From contig NZ_RFFM01000002.1 of NCBI RefSeq assembly GCF_003696365.1, forward strand, positions 744,001 through 808,000: a DNA stretch of 64,000 nt, written 5' to 3'. The stretch is from Stutzerimonas zhaodongensis. Its GTDB lineage: Bacteria; Pseudomonadota; Gammaproteobacteria; Pseudomonadales; Pseudomonadaceae. The position numbers and the translations under genes were made by a program. Under the pieces are notes generated by a model. That model was not told the origin of the DNA. It made no database searches and was given only the letters and a program-made list of their open reading frames with translations. Shown piece after piece: positions 9,593 to 19,100 of this stretch; positions within the stretch are counted from its first letter, which is position 1; every line of letters starts with the position of its first letter.

Positions 9593-10024
9593 TTATTGAT
9601 CGATAACCTGTCCGCGCATTGGCGCCAGGCGCGCCAGCAAGCGGTTCTGGGTCGGGATCGGCACTGCCTCGGCCGTCATCGAGGCCTGGAGGTTTTCCAC
9701 CAACGCGTTGAAGTCGGATGGGGTAAGCGCCAGGCCCTTGTGACTCTCCTCCATGCTGTCGCCGGTATAAACACAGGGACCGCCCGCCTCGGCGCAGAAC
9801 TTCTCGATGAGTTTGTCCCGTACCCGCTGGATGTCGACGCTCTGGAAGTGATCGACGATGCGTGGATCTCCGGCAATGCGCAGCAGCATGCCTTCGACGA
9901 TACGGGTGATGCCGGGCTCACCGCCCAGCTGCCCGTACAGACTGTCGCTCCGGAGCGGCTGCTGAGTGCAGGCAGCCGACAGCAGACAAGCCAACAGACA
10001 ACCCAGCCCAATCAGACCACGCAT
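9593..10024 (-). CDS. Group 1 truncated haemoglobin-like lipoprotein
   Basis: The 143-residue protein begins with a signal peptide and lipobox LLSAAC (Cys19), so it should be membrane-anchored outside the cytoplasm, which is unusual for a globin. The rest has the truncated-globin layout: SLYGQLGGEPGI at the start of helix B, an FCAEAGGPCVYTG turn, and ESHKGL containing the likely proximal haem His. It is the last gene of a four-gene operon; its ATG overlaps the DUF3034 stop (TGATG). Possible roles are NO or O2 handling or sensing in the envelope; this is inferred. Confidence 0.82.
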   Translation of the reverse strand: MRGLIGLGCLLACLLSAACTQQPLRSDSLYGQLGGEPGITRIVEGMLLRIAGDPRIVDHFQSVDIQRVRDKLIEKFCAEAGGPCVYTGDSMEESHKGLALTPSDFNALVENLQASMTAEAVPIPTQNRLLARLAPMRGQVIDQ

Positions 10025-10881
10025 CAGAAGCTCCCCTGGACGGACAGGTAGGCGCCGTCCTGGTTGTCCAGGGTGGCGATTTCTCCGAGCCGAGCATAGG
10101 CCAGTACCACTGCGAGGCGCTTGTTGGGAAAGTAGCCGAGAAACAGGTCGGCCCAGTCGCTTTCGCCCGCGAAGGACAGATTGTCCGGCTTTTCGCGGTA
10201 CTCGATGCCCAGCGCCCAGTGAGGGTTGAACAGCACCGCCGCAGAGCCTTCCTTGAGCAGGCTGCGGGTGTCTCGCCGGTCACCGCCAAAACCGAGCAGG
10301 CCGAGTTCATTGGCACGGCTGTAACGCCCCCCCCCATTGAGTAGCAGGTTGTAACCAAAGGCGCCGCCGAGGATCAGCCGGCTGCCGGTGAGATAGGCCT
10401 CGGTGTCTTCGTCACGCTGCGCGCCCACCAGAGACGGGATCAGAAAATCCTTTTGCCGCTTGTGCTGCAGGCCCAGCGAGACCTGCGGCAGGCGGTCGTA
10501 GATCAGGTCGCCGAACAACCGCACCTTGATGCCAAAGATGTCCTGGCTAAGGCTGTTTTCCGGCAAAGACAGGTCGCGGGCGAGCGTCCCGAGGTCGAAT
10601 CGCTGTCGAGCGAATGACAGCTCCACCCTATTGTCGTAAGCGAACGCCACGCCGCCGACATCCAGCCGGTAATCACCGGTCTCCACGCGAGTGGCGAAGA
10701 CATCGCCACCCCACTCGCCGCGCTCGCCATAACCAGCGAGGACGGCCCAGGGAGTGATGCCACCTCCGGCAGTACCCTCGATGCTGGTTGCGCCACCAGT
10801 GGCCAGCAAACGGCCTGCATCAGCGTGGGCCAGCAGTGGCGCGCAGCAGGCTGCCAGCAACAGCGCTCGTAGTCGTGTCAT
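10024..10881 (-). CDS. DUF3034 family outer-membrane beta-barrel-like protein
   Basis: A 285-residue precursor with a signal peptide (MTRLRALLLAACCAPLLAHA) followed by Gly-rich, alternating polar/aromatic segments typical of outer-membrane strands, ending in a C-terminal Phe (SVQGSF). The order GGATSIEGTAGGGITPWAVL matches the DUF3034 family as I know it. Its start overlaps the stop of the EAL gene by four bases (ATGA), and its stop overlaps the globin start, so all three are translationally coupled. No function is established. Confidence 0.8.
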   Translation of the reverse strand: MTRLRALLLAACCAPLLAHADAGRLLATGGATSIEGTAGGGITPWAVLAGYGERGEWGGDVFATRVETGDYRLDVGGVAFAYDNRVELSFARQRFDLGTLARDLSLPENSLSQDIFGIKVRLFGDLIYDRLPQVSLGLQHKRQKDFLIPSLVGAQRDEDTEAYLTGSRLILGGAFGYNLLLNGGGRYSRANELGLLGFGGDRRDTRSLLKEGSAAVLFNPHWALGIEYREKPDNLSFAGESDWADLFLGYFPNKRLAVVLAYARLGEIATLDNQDGAYLSVQGSF

Positions 10882-13235
10882 GAGTGCTCCTTGCGGGGCC
10901 GCGCGGCCAGGTGCGGCTGTTGCTTTAGCCAGGTTTCGAACGCATCGGCCGGCAAGGGTCGGCTGAAGAAATAGCCCTGCAGGGTGTCGCAGCCCCAGCC
11001 GCGCAGCAGATCGCGGGTTTCGCCATGCTCGACGCCCTCGGCCACGACTTTCAGACCCAGGGCGTGGCTCATATCGATGGTCGAGCGAACGATCACCGCA
11101 TCGCCGCAGGTGTCGTCCAGCTCACGGATGAATGACTGGTCGATCTTCAGCTCCTGCACCGGCATGCGACGCAGCTGGGCGAGGGAGGAATAGCCGGTGC
11201 CGAAATCGTCTACCGACAGCCGAATGCCCAGCGCGCGCAACCGGTGCAGCATCGCCAGGGCGCGCTCCGGTTCGCGCATCATGGCGCTTTCGGTAATCTC
11301 GAAGACCAGCTGCTCGCCGGGGATTACATAGCGCTGCAGCAGCTCGGCCACACGCTGGTCCAGAGTCATGCTGGCCAGATCTTCGGCGGATATATTCAAT
11401 GACACTTCCATATACAGCCCCCGTCCGTTCCAGACATGGAGCTGACGCAGCACCGCCTCGATGACCCAGGCTGTCAGCAACTGGATGCTGCCGGTGCGCT
11501 CGGCCAGCGGAATGAACTCGCCGGGCGACACTACCCCGTACACCGGGTGATTCCAGCGCAGCAACGCCTCGGCCTGATAGACCCGCCCCTGTTCGAGATC
11601 CACCTTGGGCTGGAAATGCAGGAGCAGCCCGCCGACCTGGGCAGCGCGGCGCAGGTCGCGTATCAGGGTGATCTGCCGCTGGTGGGCATCGTCGCGCCCG
11701 TGCTGGTAGAGCTGTAAACCGTCGGGCAATTGCGCGGCGTCCTGCATGGCGATGCGGGCGCGACGCAACAGCTCGTCGACACTGCCTGCATCGTCCGGAT
11801 AACCGGCCACCCCGATGTGCGCCTCGATGCGCATTTCAAGCTCGGCGACGCGCACCGGTAGTGCCAATGCCTGCTGCACCGCAACGGCAGCGCTGAAAGC
11901 ATTGTCAGCCGAGGTGTCGCTGACGATCAGCAGGAATTCGTCGGACAGCATACGTGCCAGGTGATCTCCCGGCTGCAAACCTGCCTGCAGGCGTTGGGTA
12001 AGCTCGCGCAGCGCCTGATCGACGCCTTCGGAACCGCCGCTATCCTGCACGGCATCGAGGTTGCCGATGCCGATGTGCAACACCGCCGTGATCCGGCGAG
12101 CCTCAACGGCGCTGGCCAGCAATTCAGCGGCCAATGAGCGATTGGGCAGGCCTGTTACATCGTCGTGCAGCATGTTGTGTGCGATCAGATGCTCGCGTTC
12201 GGCGATGCCGCGCTGCATCTGGTTCAGCGCCTTGGCCAGGCTCCCGAGTTCATCTTCGCGGTCCAGCTCGATGGGCGTGTGGTAATCACCACGACCGACT
12301 CGGTCTGCCGCCCGGGCCAGCGCGTTGACCGGCTCCGACAGGCTACGCGCCAGCAGCAGTGCGCCGATAAGGGAGGCGATCAGACCGGCCAGTGCGATCA
12401 GCAGAATTCTGGAATCCAGTTGGTGGAACGCGGCCAACGCTTCGTCCAGCGAGCTGTGTACAAGCGCAATGACGCTATAGCCTGCACCTTGAGACAATTC
12501 CACATCTTCATTCAGGTAGCGCTCCCCGCCGAGCGTCAGCGCTTCGATGCCGTTGGCGTGGACATGCCGGCTCCAGCCATCGATCAGCTCAGAATGGGTG
12601 CGAGGTTCCAGCGTGGTGGCCAACGTGGCGCCGCCCTCCTCCTTTGTCAGAAAGGAAACGTCCAGGCCGGTCAATTGCTTGAGTTCCCGCGCAAGCGCCT
12701 CGTCCATGGCGAAACCCATCACTACCCGAGCGATCGGCAATGGCGCGCGGACTTCAGCCTCGACCAGCAGATGCGCCTGGTTATCGAGCACCACGACCAG
12801 CAGCCTATGCTCCTGCCCGCGTGCGTCGCGCAGCTCGGTCGCGTAACGGAAGCTGTCGCCCGACACGGCATTGGACAGGCTCGAGGCCAGCACCCTGCCA
12901 TCCAGGCCGATCAGCATGGCCTCGCTGGCATTGATACGCGCGGCCTGATTGGCCATTGCCGATTGCAGAGTCGGAGTATCGCCGGTGGCCACCGCTTCCT
13001 TGAAACCGAAATCGGCAGCCAGCACCTGCACGCCGTCGCGCAATTGCCGGCCGCGGATGTCGATCAGCCGTTCGAACACCCGCAGGCCGGATTCAAGCCG
13101 TTCAGCTGCCTGCCTGCTCACGGCCGACTCGGTTACCAGCCGTACGGAGAAATACAGCGCGGCGATCACCACCAACAGGAAAGCGGCAAGTATCCACGAT
13201 AGACGCGCGTGGAAACTAAGGCTGCGGCGCGTCAC
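10878..13235 (-). CDS. Membrane-bound c-di-GMP phosphodiesterase (sensor-HAMP-degenerate GGDEF-EAL)
   Basis: The 785-residue protein has an N-terminal transmembrane helix (~10-32), a periplasmic cache-like sensor (~35-280), a second helix (~280-300), HAMP (~300-350), GGDEF-like (~360-510) and EAL (~520-775) domains. The GGDEF motif is degenerate (MLSDEF), so cyclase activity is unlikely. The EAL domain keeps QAEALLRW, ITESAMM, DDFGTGYSS, KIDQSF and AEGVE, so hydrolysis of c-di-GMP to pGpG is likely. Start is GTG at 13235, overlapping the upstream gene by 20 bases. The operon suggests its sensor reads an envelope redox or copper signal; inferred. Confidence 0.88.
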   Translation of the reverse strand: MTRRSLSFHARLSWILAAFLLVVIAALYFSVRLVTESAVSRQAAERLESGLRVFERLIDIRGRQLRDGVQVLAADFGFKEAVATGDTPTLQSAMANQAARINASEAMLIGLDGRVLASSLSNAVSGDSFRYATELRDARGQEHRLLVVVLDNQAHLLVEAEVRAPLPIARVVMGFAMDEALARELKQLTGLDVSFLTKEEGGATLATTLEPRTHSELIDGWSRHVHANGIEALTLGGERYLNEDVELSQGAGYSVIALVHSSLDEALAAFHQLDSRILLIALAGLIASLIGALLLARSLSEPVNALARAADRVGRGDYHTPIELDREDELGSLAKALNQMQRGIAEREHLIAHNMLHDDVTGLPNRSLAAELLASAVEARRITAVLHIGIGNLDAVQDSGGSEGVDQALRELTQRLQAGLQPGDHLARMLSDEFLLIVSDTSADNAFSAAVAVQQALALPVRVAELEMRIEAHIGVAGYPDDAGSVDELLRRARIAMQDAAQLPDGLQLYQHGRDDAHQRQITLIRDLRRAAQVGGLLLHFQPKVDLEQGRVYQAEALLRWNHPVYGVVSPGEFIPLAERTGSIQLLTAWVIEAVLRQLHVWNGRGLYMEVSLNISAEDLASMTLDQRVAELLQRYVIPGEQLVFEITESAMMREPERALAMLHRLRALGIRLSVDDFGTGYSSLAQLRRMPVQELKIDQSFIRELDDTCGDAVIVRSTIDMSHALGLKVVAEGVEHGETRDLLRGWGCDTLQGYFFSRPLPADAFETWLKQQPHLAARPRKEHS

Positions 13236-13890
13236 GGGTCGCCTTCCTGAACGCTTCGGCGAAAGGAGTAGGTTCTGGCGCCGAGGGCTGAAGCGCGGCG
13301 GTTACCGCGACCGGCAGGTTCAGCTCGATCGGCGCTGCACCCATTTGCAACGTCCCAGCGCTGATGGGCCGCATATCAACCAGCGCCGGGTGCCAGAGCG
13401 TCGACGGATACTGGCCGGCAGGCACGTTCAGCTGGATTCGGCCCTGCTCGTCACTGACGGCGAACCAGGGGTCATCGGTGACGTACACATAGCCAAGCAT
13501 CCAGTCGTGGATGTTGCAGCCCAGCACCACCAGACCCGGCTGATCGAAGGTCACCGGCGCACTGGGGGTGCCTTCATAGAGCCGCAGCTCGAAGCGTTTG
13601 GCGGATGAAAAGGAATAGACCTGATGACGAATGCCATCATGGTTGGGGAAGCTCACTGCCGTACCCGTCGCAACCGCAAGTACAGCTGGCGAGAACTGCT
13701 TGTCGATCTGATCCATCACCGCAAGGCCGACGGCGTTTCCGGCCGGACTGCCAGCGAGGCTGAGGACGGCACCCGCGACCGGCTGCCCCTGAGAATCGAA
13801 GATTTGCACACTAACCGGCCGAGCCTGCAAGGGCGCAGAAAGTGCAAAAAGCATGAGAAAACAACTGAACCGCAGAACGCTCATGACCAT
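13216..13890 (-). CDS. Periplasmic cupredoxin-like protein ('methylamine utilization protein' family)
   Basis: A 224-residue exported protein (signal peptide ending LSAPLQA). A carboxypeptidase-regulatory-like fold is suggested by IFDSQGQPVAGAVLSL. A cupredoxin-type core follows, with PNHDGIRHQVYSF and later VLGCNIHDWMLGYV, giving His, Cys, His and Met in type-1 copper order. Two ATGs lie at 13890 and 13884; GGAG at 13899-13902 favours 13890. The frame to 13941 lacks a signal-like start. It is the first gene of the operon with the EAL, DUF3034 and globin genes. The family name is historical; no methylamine genes are nearby. Confidence 0.78.
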   Translation of the reverse strand: MVMSVLRFSCFLMLFALSAPLQARPVSVQIFDSQGQPVAGAVLSLAGSPAGNAVGLAVMDQIDKQFSPAVLAVATGTAVSFPNHDGIRHQVYSFSSAKRFELRLYEGTPSAPVTFDQPGLVVLGCNIHDWMLGYVYVTDDPWFAVSDEQGRIQLNVPAGQYPSTLWHPALVDMRPISAGTLQMGAAPIELNLPVAVTAALQPSAPEPTPFAEAFRKATRDAPQP

Positions 13891-14130
13891 ACCCCGACTC
13901 CGTCTTTGCGAGCACCGTGGACTGCAGCCTTTCCCTGGCAACCTTTTGGCCTGCCCAGGCTAGCCTATTGCCATCACTTGATCAGCAAAATAATTGCAAC
14001 TTGATCCATCGATCCGACCGACGAGGCCCGATCACTGAAGCTCTACCTAAACAGATCGCACGTGCGACTGTCTGATGCGTAACGGCCGCACCAGCAATTG
14101 CGGCTCCATCGCAACCCGAGGAGATCCGCC

Positions 14131-14355
14131 ATGACAGTCAATATCGATACCGCCACCGGCACTTGTTCCACCACACTCGAAGGCGCGACCCATCGCAGCG
14201 CGATCACGGATGTCCGAGTCAGCACCGATCCCGCAGCCCGCATGTCAATGGCCCACATCGCTGGCCACAGTGTTCACGTAACCGAAGACATGGCCGAGCA
14301 TCTGATCGCCGCTGGCGCCAAGGACGACCGTGAGAACCTTGTTGTCGACGACTGA
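14131..14355 (+). CDS. DUF3203 family small protein
   Basis: A 74-residue protein whose start at 14131 follows GAGGAGATCC; the track of the frame upstream has no ribosome site. It has a short N-terminal beta-like region, then SMAHIAGHSVHVTEDMAEHLIAAGA. The length and overall sequence match DUF3203, a small family known mainly from Pseudomonas and of unknown function. It lacks a signal peptide and cysteines, so it is probably cytoplasmic. It is a single gene followed by a strong terminator. Confidence 0.75.
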   Translation: MTVNIDTATGTCSTTLEGATHRSAITDVRVSTDPAARMSMAHIAGHSVHVTEDMAEHLIAAGAKDDRENLVVDD

Positions 14356-14405
14356 ATAAGCCGCATGAGCCAGAACCGACCGACGGTCGGCGATTAGAAA
14401 AAACA

Positions 14406-14438
14406 AAACCCCGCTGTCGGCAACCGGCAGCGGGGTTT
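14406..14438. terminator. Bidirectional intrinsic terminator
   Basis: A 15-bp stem with one G-U pair (AAACCCCGCTGTCGG / CCGGCAGCGGGGTTT) and a CAA loop, flanked by A- and T-rich ends, between the convergent DUF3203 and second putP genes. It should stop transcription from both sides. Confidence 0.85.
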
Positions 14439-14460
14439 CGTCTTGCTGGAGGCGACTGAA

Positions 14461-15945
14461 TCAGCCGCGCTGATACTCGCTCTCAGCGTCTTCGAAGCGC
14501 TTGATCATGCTTGGCGATGCACCTGCGCCAACCTTGCTGAAGATCAGGATGGCGATGCTGGCGAGGATGAAGCCCGGAATGATCTCGTACAGCCCCATGC
14601 CGATGAATTCCTTCCACACCACCACGGTTACCGCGCCGACGATCATGCCGGCCAGTGCGCCGTTACGGGTCATGTTCTTCCACAACAGCGAGATCAGTAC
14701 CACCGGGCCAAAGGCAGCGCCAAAGCCCGCCCAGGCGTAGGACACCAGGCCCAGTACCTTGCTGTCCGGGTTGGAAGCGATACCCAGAGCGATGAAGGCG
14801 ATCAGCAGAACCATCGCTCGGCCGACCCAGACCAGCTCGGTCTGCGAGGCGTTCTTGCGCAGCATGGCCTTGTAGAAGTCCTGCGTAAGGGCACTGGAGC
14901 TGACCAGCAGCTGCGCGCTGAGGGTACTCATCACGGCAGCCAGAACACCGGAAAGGATGATGCCGGCGACCCAGGGATTGAACAGGATCTTCACCAGTTC
15001 CATGAACACGCGCTCGCCGTTCTCGGAGACCGGGCCCGCCTGCTCCGGATGACCTGCGAAGTAGGCGATGCCGAAGAAGCCCACGGCCACAGCGCCGGCC
15101 AGGGTCAGGATCATCCAGGCCATACCGATACGGCGGGCGTTGGGGATGGTCTTCACCGAATCGGCAGCCATGAAGCGCACCAGGATGTGCGGCTGCCCGA
15201 AGTAACCCAGGCCCCAGGCCAGCAGGGAAACGATGGCAACGAAGGACAGGCCGTTGAACATGTCGAACGCGGCTGGGTTCTGCGTAGCGATGGTATCCAT
15301 CGCCGCGCCCATGTCGCCCAGCGCCAGAATCACGAACACCGGGGTGATCAGCAGCGCGAAGATCATCAGCGTAGCTTGAACGGTGTCGGTCCAGCTCACC
15401 GCGAGGAAGCCGCCGATGAACACGTAGAGGATGGTAGCTGCCGCGCCGATCCACAGCGCGAGGTTGTAGGGCACCCCGAAGCTGCTCTCGAACAGACGTG
15501 CACCGGCAACCACACCGGAGGCGCAATAGATGGTGAAGAACACCAGCACGACCAGCGCCGAGAAGATCCGCAGGGTGCGACTCTCGTCCTCGAAGCGGTG
15601 GGAGAAGTAATCAGGCAGGGTCAGCGCGTTTTTGTTGCGCTCGGTGTGAACGCGCAGACGGCCGGCGACGAACAGCCAGTTCAGCCAGGCACCAGCGATG
15701 AGGCCGATGGCGATCCAGCTTTCGGACAGGCCCGCCACGAAGATGGCGCCTGGCAGGCCCATCAGCAGCCAGCCGCTCATGTCCGAGGCACCGGCTGACA
15801 GTGCGGTGACGAAACTGCCGAGGCTGCGGCCGCCGAGGATGTAGTCGTCGAAGTTCTTGGTGGCTCGGTACGCGACGAAGCCGATCAACAGCATGGCGCC
15901 GATGTAAATCAAGAACGTGATCAGGGTGGGTGTACTGATGCTCAT
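14461..15945 (-). CDS. putP: Sodium/proline symporter PutP (second copy, next to putA)
   Basis: A 494-residue Na+/proline symporter, the same length as the copy at 7878-9362 and nearly 90 percent identical by eye. Differences cluster at the two ends, in the loop near residues 140-160 (SSFGVPYNLALW versus STFGMEYGTALW) and around residue 320. The Na+-site segment ASDMSGWLL is intact. It lies directly downstream of putA in the same orientation with a 206-base gap holding a hairpin, the arrangement seen in P. aeruginosa, so this is probably the ancestral putP. Confidence 0.94.
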   Translation of the reverse strand: MSISTPTLITFLIYIGAMLLIGFVAYRATKNFDDYILGGRSLGSFVTALSAGASDMSGWLLMGLPGAIFVAGLSESWIAIGLIAGAWLNWLFVAGRLRVHTERNKNALTLPDYFSHRFEDESRTLRIFSALVVLVFFTIYCASGVVAGARLFESSFGVPYNLALWIGAAATILYVFIGGFLAVSWTDTVQATLMIFALLITPVFVILALGDMGAAMDTIATQNPAAFDMFNGLSFVAIVSLLAWGLGYFGQPHILVRFMAADSVKTIPNARRIGMAWMILTLAGAVAVGFFGIAYFAGHPEQAGPVSENGERVFMELVKILFNPWVAGIILSGVLAAVMSTLSAQLLVSSSALTQDFYKAMLRKNASQTELVWVGRAMVLLIAFIALGIASNPDSKVLGLVSYAWAGFGAAFGPVVLISLLWKNMTRNGALAGMIVGAVTVVVWKEFIGMGLYEIIPGFILASIAILIFSKVGAGASPSMIKRFEDAESEYQRG

Positions 15946-16101
15946 TTTGTTCCCTCATTAGTTGTTGTGGATGGGCGCGAGGTTATTCCCGACCCCACCT
16001 GGCAGAGGGCGATGGCGGTTCGCGCCATCACCGGGACGGGCTCACCTGAGCCCATCAGAGGCGGAAGAGCGATCCGCCAACTGTTCTGGTTGTTCTATCG
16101 A

Positions 16102-16130
16102 GCCGGCGGTCTCTGAACCGAGCCGCCGGC
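16102..16130 (-). terminator. Hairpin downstream of putA
   Basis: GCCGGCGG / CCGCCGGC form an 8-bp GC stem separated by a 13-base loop, 22 bases past the putA stop. No T-run follows, so it may stabilise the putA mRNA end or attenuate read-through into putP rather than terminate fully. Confidence 0.4.
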
Positions 16131-16151
16131 CGTTTCGCGCGGAGTCGACGA

Positions 16152-19100
16152 TCAGTCGTCGCCCAGCGACAGCAAGGACGCGTTACCGCCTACCGCGGTG
16201 GTGTTGGTAGAGGTGGTGCGTTCGTTGACGAAGCGCAGCAGGTAGCTTGGGCCACCCGCTTTCGGGCCGGTCCCGGACAGGCCACAGCCACCGAATGGCT
16301 GCACGCCGACCACGGCGCCCACCTGGTTGCGGTTGACGTAGAGGTTGCCGACTCGCGCCATCGCTTCGATACGCTCGGCGGTTTCCTCGTTGCGGGTGTG
16401 CACTCCCAGCGTCAGGCCATAGCCGGTGGCGTTGATGTCAGTGACTACCTTCTCCAGATCCGCCGCGTCGAAGCGCACCACGTGCAGCACGGGGCCGAAC
16501 TGCTCCTTCTTCAGTTCGTGAATCCCGCCGATCTCGAACGCCACCGGCGCAACGAAGTGACCGTTGAGGCTGCCCGGCAGCTTGGCTTCGGCGATCAGCT
16601 TGCCCTCACCCTTCAGCTTCTGGATATGCGCCAGCAAGCCATCACGGGCTTCGGCATCGATCACTGGGCCGAGATCGTTTTCGCGCAGGTGGGTCGGGCC
16701 GACCTTCAGCTGGTCCATCGCTCCCTTGATCAGCTCGATCACCCGATCAGCGATGTCGCGCTGAACGTAGAGCACACGCAGGGCTGAGCAACGTTGGCCG
16801 GCGCTGGTAAAGGCGGAGCCGATGGCGTCCTTGACCACCTGCTCGGGCAGCGCAGTGGAATCGACGATCATCGCGTTCTGGCCGCCGGTTTCCGCGATCA
16901 GCGTGGCGATGGCGCCCTCCTTCTCGGCCAACTGACGGTTGATGATGCGCGCAGTATCGGTCGAGCCGGTGAAGCAAACGCCGACGACCCGCGGATCACG
17001 GCAGAAGACGCCGCCAAGGGTGGCGCCGTCGCCCGGCAGGAATGCGATGGCGTCCTTGGGCAGGCCAGCTTCGAACATCAGTTCCAGTGCGCGGGCGGCG
17101 ATCAGGCTGGTTTGCTCGGCAGGCTTGGCCAGCACGGTGTTACCGGCAACCAGGGCTGCAGTGATCTGGCCGAGGTAGATCGCCAGGGGGAAGTTCCAGG
17201 GGCTGATGCAGACGAATACGCCGCGGCCTTCGTGGAACAGCTCGTTGCGCTCGCCGGTGGGGCCTTTAAGCTCTTCGCGGCCGAGTTTCAGACGAGCCTG
17301 CAGTGCGTAATAACGGCAGAAATCCACGGCTTCACGGACTTCGTCGATGCCGTCCTGCAATGTCTTGCCGGCTTCCAGCGTGCACATGGCCATCAGCTCG
17401 GCGCGGTTGGCTTCAAGCAGATCACCGAGGCGCTCGAGGATTTGCGCGCGCTGTTCGATGGGCGTGGCATTCCAGCGCGGCCAGAAAGCCGACAAGCCGT
17501 CGATGGCCTGTTTGGCTTGCTCAGCAGTGGCGAACTGGGCCGTGCCCACTTCCTGGCTGAGTTGATAAGGGCAATGCAACTTGTTCGCTGTGCCGGTGAG
17601 TTTCTGCCCTCCGATCACCGGGGCGGCCTGCCACTGACGGTCGAGGAAAGTCTGATAGGCGCTGGACAGTTCGTTCCACTGAGTCTGGATGTTCATGTTG
17701 ATGCCTTGCGAGTTGGTTCGATTGCCGTAAAGCGCCGGCGGAAGCGGGATGCGATGGTTGCCGAGGGTCTTGAACTGACGCAGCTGGGTGACCGGGTGAT
17801 CGATAAGGGTCTCCACCGGCACGCGCGGGTCGACCAGCTGGTGGACGAAGGATGAGTTCGCGCCGTTCTCAAGCAGGCGTCGCACCAGATAAGGCAGCAG
17901 ATCCTTGTGGGCACCAACCGGTGCGTAGATGCGTACGTTCTTGCGGTACTTCTCGATCACGGTGTCGTAGAGCGCATCACCCATGCCGTGCAGCCGCTGG
18001 AACTCGAACTCGCGCGGGACCTTCAGCTCACCGACCATGGCGAGGATGCAGCTGACGGTGTGCGCGTTGTGGCTGGCGAACTGCGGGTAGATCACGCCGC
18101 GGGTGTGCTCGGACAGCAAATACCGGGCGCAGGCCAGGTATGAGGTGTCGGTACCTTCCTTGCGGGTGAACACCGGATAGCCATCGAGTCCCTGAACCTG
18201 ACACTGCTTGATCTCGCTGTCCCAGTAGGCGCCTTTCACCAGACGCAGCGGGATGCGCGCGTTCAGCTCTTTACCCAGCAAGGTCAGCCAGACCAGCACC
18301 GGCAGGCAGCGTTTGGAATACGCCTGAATCACCAAGCCGAACTCGCCCCACCCGGCGATGGCCGGGTCGCGCATCAGCTTTTCATAGAGTTCGAGGGACA
18401 GCTCCAGGCGATCAGCCTCTTCGGCGTCGATGGTGATGCCGACATCGAGCTTGCGCGCCAGGATTGCCAGCTCGCGGACGCTTTCGAACAACTCGGTGAG
18501 CACGCGCTCACGCTGGGCGACTTCATAACGCGGGTGCAGCGCGGACAGCTTGATCGACACGGACGGCCGCGGACCAGGTCCGACCTGTGGCTCGGCGCCC
18601 ACGGTTTGCACCGCCTGGCGGTAGTCGGCCATGTACTTGCGCGCATCTTCATCGGTCAGCGCCGCTTCGCCGAGCATGTCGAAGGAGTAGGTGTAGCCCT
18701 TTTCACGCTCGGGACGGCCGTTCTTCAAGGCCTCGGAGATGGTCCGGCCAAGCACGAACTGCTTGCCCATCAGCTTCATCGCCTGATTCATGGCAGCACG
18801 AATGACCGGCTCACCAGAACGCTTGACCAGCCGGCCTATGACGTTCTTCGGGCGGCCATCGGAGTTGTCCGGGTCGACGACCTTGCCCGTCATCACCAAC
18901 CCCCAGGCGGCGAAATTGACCAGCACGTTGTCGCTCTTGCCCAGGTGACGTTCCCACTCGGCGGCGTTGAGCTTGTCGCGGATCAGCGCGTCGGCAGTGG
19001 CCGAATCCGGCACACGCAACAACGCTTCGGCCAGGCACATGAGCATCAGGCCTTCATGGGTATCCAGGCTGTACTGACGCAACAGTGCATCGAGGGTATC

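Noticed and set aside
12165-13202. A 345-codon plus-strand frame opposite the EAL gene
   Set aside because: A shadow of the sensor region of a clear c-di-GMP protein.
14443-15798. A 451-codon plus-strand frame opposite the second putP (and a 290-codon one opposite the first)
   Set aside because: Both are His/Gln/Asp-rich translations of the complementary strand of a transporter gene. Their similarity to each other only reflects the putP duplication.
16794-17855. A 353-codon plus-strand frame within putA
   Set aside because: It is antisense to the aldehyde dehydrogenase domain and has no ribosome site or family match.
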